A stretch of 34,651 nt of DNA from Bacteroidales bacterium (GTDB lineage: Bacteria; Bacteroidota; Bacteroidia; Bacteroidales; UBA7960). Position 1 is the stretch's first letter. Every line of letters begins with the position of its first letter. The notes beneath the pieces were generated by a model, which was given only the letters and a program-made list of their open reading frames with translations, did not search any database and had not been told where the DNA came from. Where the stretch lies: contig PWJC01000030.1 in NCBI GenBank assembly GCA_003560165.1, positions 1 through 34,651 of the forward strand, written 5' to 3'. This document shows positions 30,438-34,651 of this stretch, piece after piece. Made by a program: the position numbers and the translations under genes.

Positions 30438-30468
30438 TTGATCCTTAAGGAGAAAAAAAACCAAGCAT

Positions 30469-33400
30469 ATGCTCAACCTGATTCAAAAGCTTTTCGGTAG
30501 CAAGGCCGAAAGAGATTACCGGGAAATCAAGGATCTATTGGCCAGAACCCTGGCGGTGTATGAAGAAATCCGCCTGCTTGACAACGATCAGCTGAGGGCC
30601 AAGACCCTGGAGTTCAGGCAGCGGCTCTCTGCCCACGTGGAGGAGGAGCAGCGCCAGATCGATACCCTGAGCGAGCGGGTGGAGAACAATTATGACATCG
30701 ACATTGAGGAAAAGGAACGCATCTATGAACAGATAGATCAGCTGGGTGAGCTCCAGAACGAGAAAACCGAAGGAATGCTGATAGATCTGATCCCTGAAGC
30801 CTTCTCCGTGATCAAGGAAACGGCCCGGCGCTTCAAGGAAAACAGCGAGGTGGTTGTAATGGCCAATGATTTTGACCGCCACCTGGGGGCAAGCCAGCCA
30901 AGCATTGAGATCAGGGGCGATCAGGCTGTGTACAGCAATCAGTGGATGGCCGGGGGCAATATGATCACCTGGGATATGGTGCACTACGACGTGCAGCTCA
31001 TAGGGGGCATCCACCTGCATGCGGGAAAGATCGCCGAAATGGCTACCGGTGAGGGGAAGACCCTGGTGGCTACGCTGCCGGTGTATCTGAATGCCCTGAC
31101 CGCAAAAGGGGTACACGTGGTTACGGTAAACGATTACCTGGCCAAGCGCGACTCCGAATGGATGGGAATGCTGTACCAATTCCACGGGCTGAAGGTTGAC
31201 TGCATCGACAAACATCTCCCGAATTCACAGGAAAGAAGGGATGCCTATCTGGCCGATGTAACCTATGGGACCAATAACGAGTTCGGTTTTGACTACCTGC
31301 GCGACAACATGACGCGCAACCCCGGTGAGCTGGTGCAACGCAAACACAATTATGTGATCGTCGATGAGGTCGACTCGGTGCTGATCGACGATGCCAGAAC
31401 GCCACTGATTATATCCGGCCCCACACCCCGGGGCGAAAAGCATGAGTTTCATGAAATGAAACCCAAGGTGGAGAAGCTGGTTCACGCCCAGCGGAGCCTG
31501 GTCACCCAACTGCTGGCAGAAGCCAGAAAATTGCTGTTGCCCAAAGAAGGCGAACCGGATGAGAAAAAAGGGGGGGAGTTGCTGCTGCGTTGCCACCGGG
31601 GCCTGCCCAGGAACAAGGCCCTGATTAAGCTCCTATCGGAAGGCGGTATGAAGACGATACTTCAGAAAACCGAGAATTTTTATATGCAGGAGCAAAGCAA
31701 GCACATGCACATTATTGACGATGAGTTGTTCTTTGTGATTGAGGAAAGGACCAACAGCATTGAACTGACCGAAAAAGGCATCGACCTGATCACCAGCCAG
31801 ACCGACGACCCCGGCTTCTTCATCCTGCCGGATATGGGTTCCGAAATGGCCGAATTGGAGAAAGCTGGCCTGCCCACCGAAGATAAGCTGCAAAAAAAGA
31901 ACGAACTGCTCAACGACTTCAGTGTCAAAAGCGAACGGGTGCACACCATCAACCAGCTGCTGAAGGCCTATACCCTGTTTGAGAAGGATACCGAATACGT
32001 TATCATCGACAACAAGGTCAAGATCGTTGATGAACAGACCGGACGCATCATGGAGGGCCGGCGGTATTCGGACGGCCTGCACCAGGCCATCGAGGCAAAG
32101 GAAAACGTGAAGATCGAGGCGGCCACCCAAACCTACGCCACCATTACCCTTCAGAACTACTTCCGCATGTACCGCAAACTTGCGGGCATGACGGGTACGG
32201 CCGAAACAGAGGCCGGCGAATTCTGGGATATTTACAAACTCGATGTGGTGGTTATTCCCACCCACCGGCCTATTGTCCGGCTCGACAGGGAAGATCTGGT
32301 ATACAAAACCAAGAGGGAGAAGTACAACGCGGTGATCGAGGAGGTCAATCAATTGGTGAATGCCGGTCGCCCTGTATTGGTGGGTACCACCTCGGTTGAA
32401 ACTTCCGAACTGCTGAGCCGCATGCTCAAGCTCAGGTCGATCAAGCATAACATACTGAATGCCAAGCAACATCAGAGGGAGGCCCAGATCGTTGCCGAGG
32501 CCGGGCAGGCCGGCAATGTGACCATTGCCACCAACATGGCCGGACGGGGCACCGACATCAAGCTAAGGGAAGGCGTCCGGGAAGCCGGTGGGCTTGCCAT
32601 CCTGGGTACCGAAAGGCATGAGTCGAGGCGGGTTGACCGGCAGTTGCGCGGACGGGCCGGGCGGCAGGGCGACCCGGGATCCTCTCAGTTTTTTGTATCT
32701 CTCGAAGACGACCTGATGCGGGTGTTCGGCTCGGGCAGGATCAGCTCCCTTATGGACCGCATGGGCCTGAAAGAGGGGGAGGTGATCCAGCACAGCATGA
32801 TCACCAAATCCATTGAAAGAGCGCAGAAAAAAGTCGAAGAGAACAACTTTGGCATCCGTAAACGTTTGCTGGAATACGACGACGTGATGAATGCCCAAAG
32901 GGAAGTGATCTACAAAAAACGCCGGAACGCCCTCTTTGGTGACAGGTTGGCCGTGGATATCGCCAATATGATGTACGACACCTGCGAGCAGATGGTTTTG
33001 GAATACCAGGATGCGGGCGATTTTGAGGGTTTTACATTCGAACTCCTGCGCACTTTTGGCATTGAGCCACCTTTTGACGAAAAAGAGTTCCTCGAACAGA
33101 AATCCGCCTCACTCAACGAAAGACTGTACACCAGATCGTTGGAGTCGTACCGGAAAAAAAACGAATTCATTTCTGAATCTGCATTCCCGGTGATCAAAGA
33201 AGTGTATGAGCGGGCAGCCCAGAAGTACGAGAACATTGCCATCCCCATCACCGACGGGATGAAGACCATGAATGTGATTGCCAACCTGAAAAAGTCCTAT
33301 GAGAGCAATGGGCGGGAAGTGTCTCTGGCAATTGAGAAGGGGATTACCCTGGGCATTATCGACAATGCCTGGAAAGACCATTTGCGGGAGATGGACGACC

Positions 33401-33750
33401 TGAAGCAATCGGTACAGGGTGCTGCCTACGAACAGAAGGATCCCTTGCTGATCTACAAGTTCGAATCGTTTGAACTCTTTAAGCGGATGATCCAGAAAGT
33501 GAACAAGGATATTATTTCCTTTTTGGGTAAGGCCAGGCTGCCGGTCAGGGATCCCGACCAGATACAGCGGGGTACCGATCACGAACGTACCGACATGAGC
33601 CAGATGCAGACCGGCCGCAGCGATCTGCCCGGCCGGCAGCAGGAAAGGCAGAAGGCCCAGCCGGTAAGGGTGGAGAAGAAAGTGGGGCGCAACGAGCCCT
33701 GTCCATGCGGAAGTGGGAAAAAGTTCAAGCATTGTCACGGAAAAACATAG
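30469..33750 (+). CDS. secA: Preprotein translocase ATPase SecA
   Basis: A 1093-aa motor that pushes unfolded preproteins through SecYEG. Nucleotide-binding domain 1 has Walker A in [13 protein letters not shown] (about 191-203) and the DEAD-type motif [15 protein letters not shown]; the preprotein cross-linking region and the second ATPase domain ([26 protein letters not shown]) follow. The C-terminus ends in the zinc-binding SEC-C motif [16 protein letters not shown]. Length is the long Bacteroidota form, with extra residues in the N-terminal domain (about 50-110) and between the DEAD box and cross-linking domain. A 5-bp gap leads to the thioesterase gene. Confidence 0.98.
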   Translation: MLNLIQKLFGSKAERDYREIKDLLARTLAVYEEIRLLDNDQLRAKTLEFRQRLSAHVEEEQRQIDTLSERVENNYDIDIEEKERIYEQIDQLGELQNEKTEGMLIDLIPEAFSVIKETARRFKENSEVVVMANDFDRHLGASQPSIEIRGDQAVYSNQWMAGGNMITWDMVHYDVQLIGGIHLHAGKIAEMATGEGKTLVATLPVYLNALTAKGVHVVTVNDYLAKRDSEWMGMLYQFHGLKVDCIDKHLPNSQERRDAYLADVTYGTNNEFGFDYLRDNMTRNPGELVQRKHNYVIVDEVDSVLIDDARTPLIISGPTPRGEKHEFHEMKPKVEKLVHAQRSLVTQLLAEARKLLLPKEGEPDEKKGGELLLRCHRGLPRNKALIKLLSEGGMKTILQKTENFYMQEQSKHMHIIDDELFFVIEERTNSIELTEKGIDLITSQTDDPGFFILPDMGSEMAELEKAGLPTEDKLQKKNELLNDFSVKSERVHTINQLLKAYTLFEKDTEYVIIDNKVKIVDEQTGRIMEGRRYSDGLHQAIEAKENVKIEAATQTYATITLQNYFRMYRKLAGMTGTAETEAGEFWDIYKLDVVVIPTHRPIVRLDREDLVYKTKREKYNAVIEEVNQLVNAGRPVLVGTTSVETSELLSRMLKLRSIKHNILNAKQHQREAQIVAEAGQAGNVTIATNMAGRGTDIKLREGVREAGGLAILGTERHESRRVDRQLRGRAGRQGDPGSSQFFVSLEDDLMRVFGSGRISSLMDRMGLKEGEVIQHSMITKSIERAQKKVEENNFGIRKRLLEYDDVMNAQREVIYKKRRNALFGDRLAVDIANMMYDTCEQMVLEYQDAGDFEGFTFELLRTFGIEPPFDEKEFLEQKSASLNERLYTRSLESYRKKNEFISESAFPVIKEVYERAAQKYENIAIPITDGMKTMNVIANLKKSYESNGREVSLAIEKGITLGIIDNAWKDHLREMDDLKQSVQGAAYEQKDPLLIYKFESFELFKRMIQKVNKDIISFLGKARLPVRDPDQIQRGTDHERTDMSQMQTGRSDLPGRQQERQKAQPVRVEKKVGRNEPCPCGSGKKFKHCHGKT

Positions 33751-33755
33751 CCCTT

Positions 33756-34169
33756 ATGTTCACGTTCGAAACACAACTTCGCGTCAGGTATGCCGAAACA
33801 GACCAGATGGGTTTTGTTTATTACGGGAATTACCCCCAGTATTATGAAGTAGCCAGGGCAGATGCGATGCGCAAAATGGGGATGACCTACAGGGAAATGG
33901 AAGAAAAAGGGGTGGTCATGCCCATTGCCGACCTGCACATCAAATACATCCGTCCGGCCTATTACGACGATTTACTGACCATACGTACCACAGTACCTTC
34001 CCTGCCGGCTGCCCGGATGCATTTTGACTACGAGGTGTACAATGAGGCGGGCAGATTGCTCAACAAGGGCAGCACGGTGCTTGCCTTCATCAGCAAGGAA
34101 ACCGGCAGGCCCTGCCAGGCCCCCGGCTGGTTTGTGGATCAGCTGAAGCAAAAACTACCGGAAACCTAA
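33756..34169 (+). CDS. 4HBT-superfamily acyl-CoA thioesterase (YbgC/FadM-like)
   Basis: A 137-aa hot-dog-fold thioesterase. The catalytic-region signature is RVRYAETDQMGFVYYGNYPQYYE near the N-terminus, with the active-site Asp (TDQMG) and the following YxGNY typical of YbgC-type enzymes. It hydrolyses acyl-CoA thioesters; the acyl chain is unknown. The start at 33756 follows the secA stop by 5 bp; an upstream in-frame start inside secA is less likely. It is probably co-transcribed with secA and the OsmC-like gene. Confidence 0.92.
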   Translation: MFTFETQLRVRYAETDQMGFVYYGNYPQYYEVARADAMRKMGMTYREMEEKGVVMPIADLHIKYIRPAYYDDLLTIRTTVPSLPAARMHFDYEVYNEAGRLLNKGSTVLAFISKETGRPCQAPGWFVDQLKQKLPET

Positions 34170-34189
34170 ACGAAATAATCCAGGATACT

Positions 34190-34585
34190 ATGCAACAAAT
34201 GAAGATCGTGCTGGGAGAAAACCAGCGGGTTGAAGCCCATTACAAGAATTTTGTGATTAAGTCCGACCAGCCTGCGCGCGATGGGGGAGACGAAAGCGCC
34301 CCTTCGCCCTTCGACTTGTTTCTGGCTTCCCTTGGCAACTGTGCCGGTTATTATGTTAAAAAGTTCTGTAAAGAGCGGAACATCCCCGAAGAGGGCATTG
34401 AGCTGTTGCAACGCATGCACCGCAACAAGGATACGGGCATGATCGCCCGCATTGACATCGACATTGTGCTTCCCCCCGGTTTCCCCGAAAAATACAAGGG
34501 TGCGGTGGTCAAGGCAGCCGAAGCCTGTTCGGTCAAAAAACACATTGGCAGTGCACCCGAATTTATCCTCAGGGCCAGTCAGTGA
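34190..34585 (+). CDS. OsmC/Ohr-family redox protein
   Basis: A 131-aa OsmC-like protein. The family's two conserved cysteines appear in SLGNCAGYYVKKFC (about residue 52) and EACSVKKH (about 119), with the preceding PSPFDLFLASLG segment. OsmC/Ohr enzymes reduce organic hydroperoxides using these cysteines; some homologues (YhfA-like) have other roles. It starts 20 bp after the thioesterase gene. The window ends in a tandem repeat that begins right after its stop codon. Confidence 0.9.
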   Translation: MQQMKIVLGENQRVEAHYKNFVIKSDQPARDGGDESAPSPFDLFLASLGNCAGYYVKKFCKERNIPEEGIELLQRMHRNKDTGMIARIDIDIVLPPGFPEKYKGAVVKAAEACSVKKHIGSAPEFILRASQ

Positions 34586-34651
34586 GGAAGGTGGAGGGTG
34601 GAAGGTAGAGGGTAGAGGGTAGAAGGTAGAAGGTAGAAGGTAGAAGGTAGA
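34586..34651. repeat. 7-bp tandem repeat array (AGAAGGT)n
   Basis: Nine full 7-bp units and a partial one run to the end of the window. Early units are variants (GGAAGGT, GGAGGGT, AGAGGGT), while the last four full units are all AGAAGGT. The array begins at the base after the stop codon of the OsmC-like gene and surely continues beyond the edge. Increasing identity toward the edge is what recent expansion would give. Confidence 0.95.

Overview
The window looks like chromosomal DNA of an anaerobic Bacteroidota bacterium, probably a Bacteroidales relative or a metagenome-assembled contig. Evidence: several promoters carry the Bacteroidota -7 element TAnnTTTG; strong Shine-Dalgarno sequences are mostly absent; SecA has the long form (1093 aa) with a SEC-C tail; a DUF2795 gene sits before secA; and Fe-S, H2-dependent anaerobic metabolism dominates. 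Both window edges are short tandem repeats (8-bp CAACTTTT at the left, 7-bp AGAAGGT at the right). No rRNA, tRNA, IS element, prophage or CRISPR array was seen.

Layout. (i) 1-5200, all minus strand: a PLP-dependent threonine/serine dehydratase overlapping a low-molecular-weight phosphatase; dnaA with its own terminator; and a 5'-nucleotidase split into a lipoprotein C-terminal-domain gene and a Tat-exported catalytic-domain gene. (ii) 5200-10289, minus strand: a small thioredoxin-like [2Fe-2S] protein, a sensory-type [FeFe]-hydrogenase with PAS domain, a SpoIIE/PP2C-like phosphatase, ribD and yigZ. (iii) 10588-20793, plus strand, divergent from (ii): hydC-hydB-hydA (trimeric NAD-linked [FeFe]-hydrogenase), then a second sensory hydrogenase fused to a histidine kinase, a lone receiver, a receiver-histidine kinase, Rex, a RibF-like protein and an MBL-fold hydrolase. 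(iv) 20960-24208, plus: hydG, two tandem TM1266-type small regulators, an Rrf2 regulator and a ZIP metal transporter. (v) 24273-28525, minus: TPR-SPOR protein, class IV aminotransferase, rhomboid protease, S41 protease. (vi) 28655-34585: a second rhomboid (+), smpB (-), DUF2795 gene, secA, a 4HBT thioesterase and an OsmC-like protein (+).

How it fits together. The centre (about 5.8-23.4 kb) is a hydrogen-metabolism island. HydABC would couple NADH (and, if bifurcating, ferredoxin) to H2. HydG builds part of the H-cluster. Rex would read NADH/NAD+. Two paralogous group-C-like sensory hydrogenases flank the structural operon: one is wired to a phosphatase, the other directly to a histidine kinase with two receiver proteins. 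RibD and a RibF-like protein may supply flavin. The most interesting parts are the hydrogenase-kinase fusion, the phosphatase-linked sensor that lacks a canonical H-cluster cysteine, and the catalytic HydA with substitutions at two canonical proton-path positions. HydE and HydF are not in the window. All family calls come from reading motifs; no database search was run.
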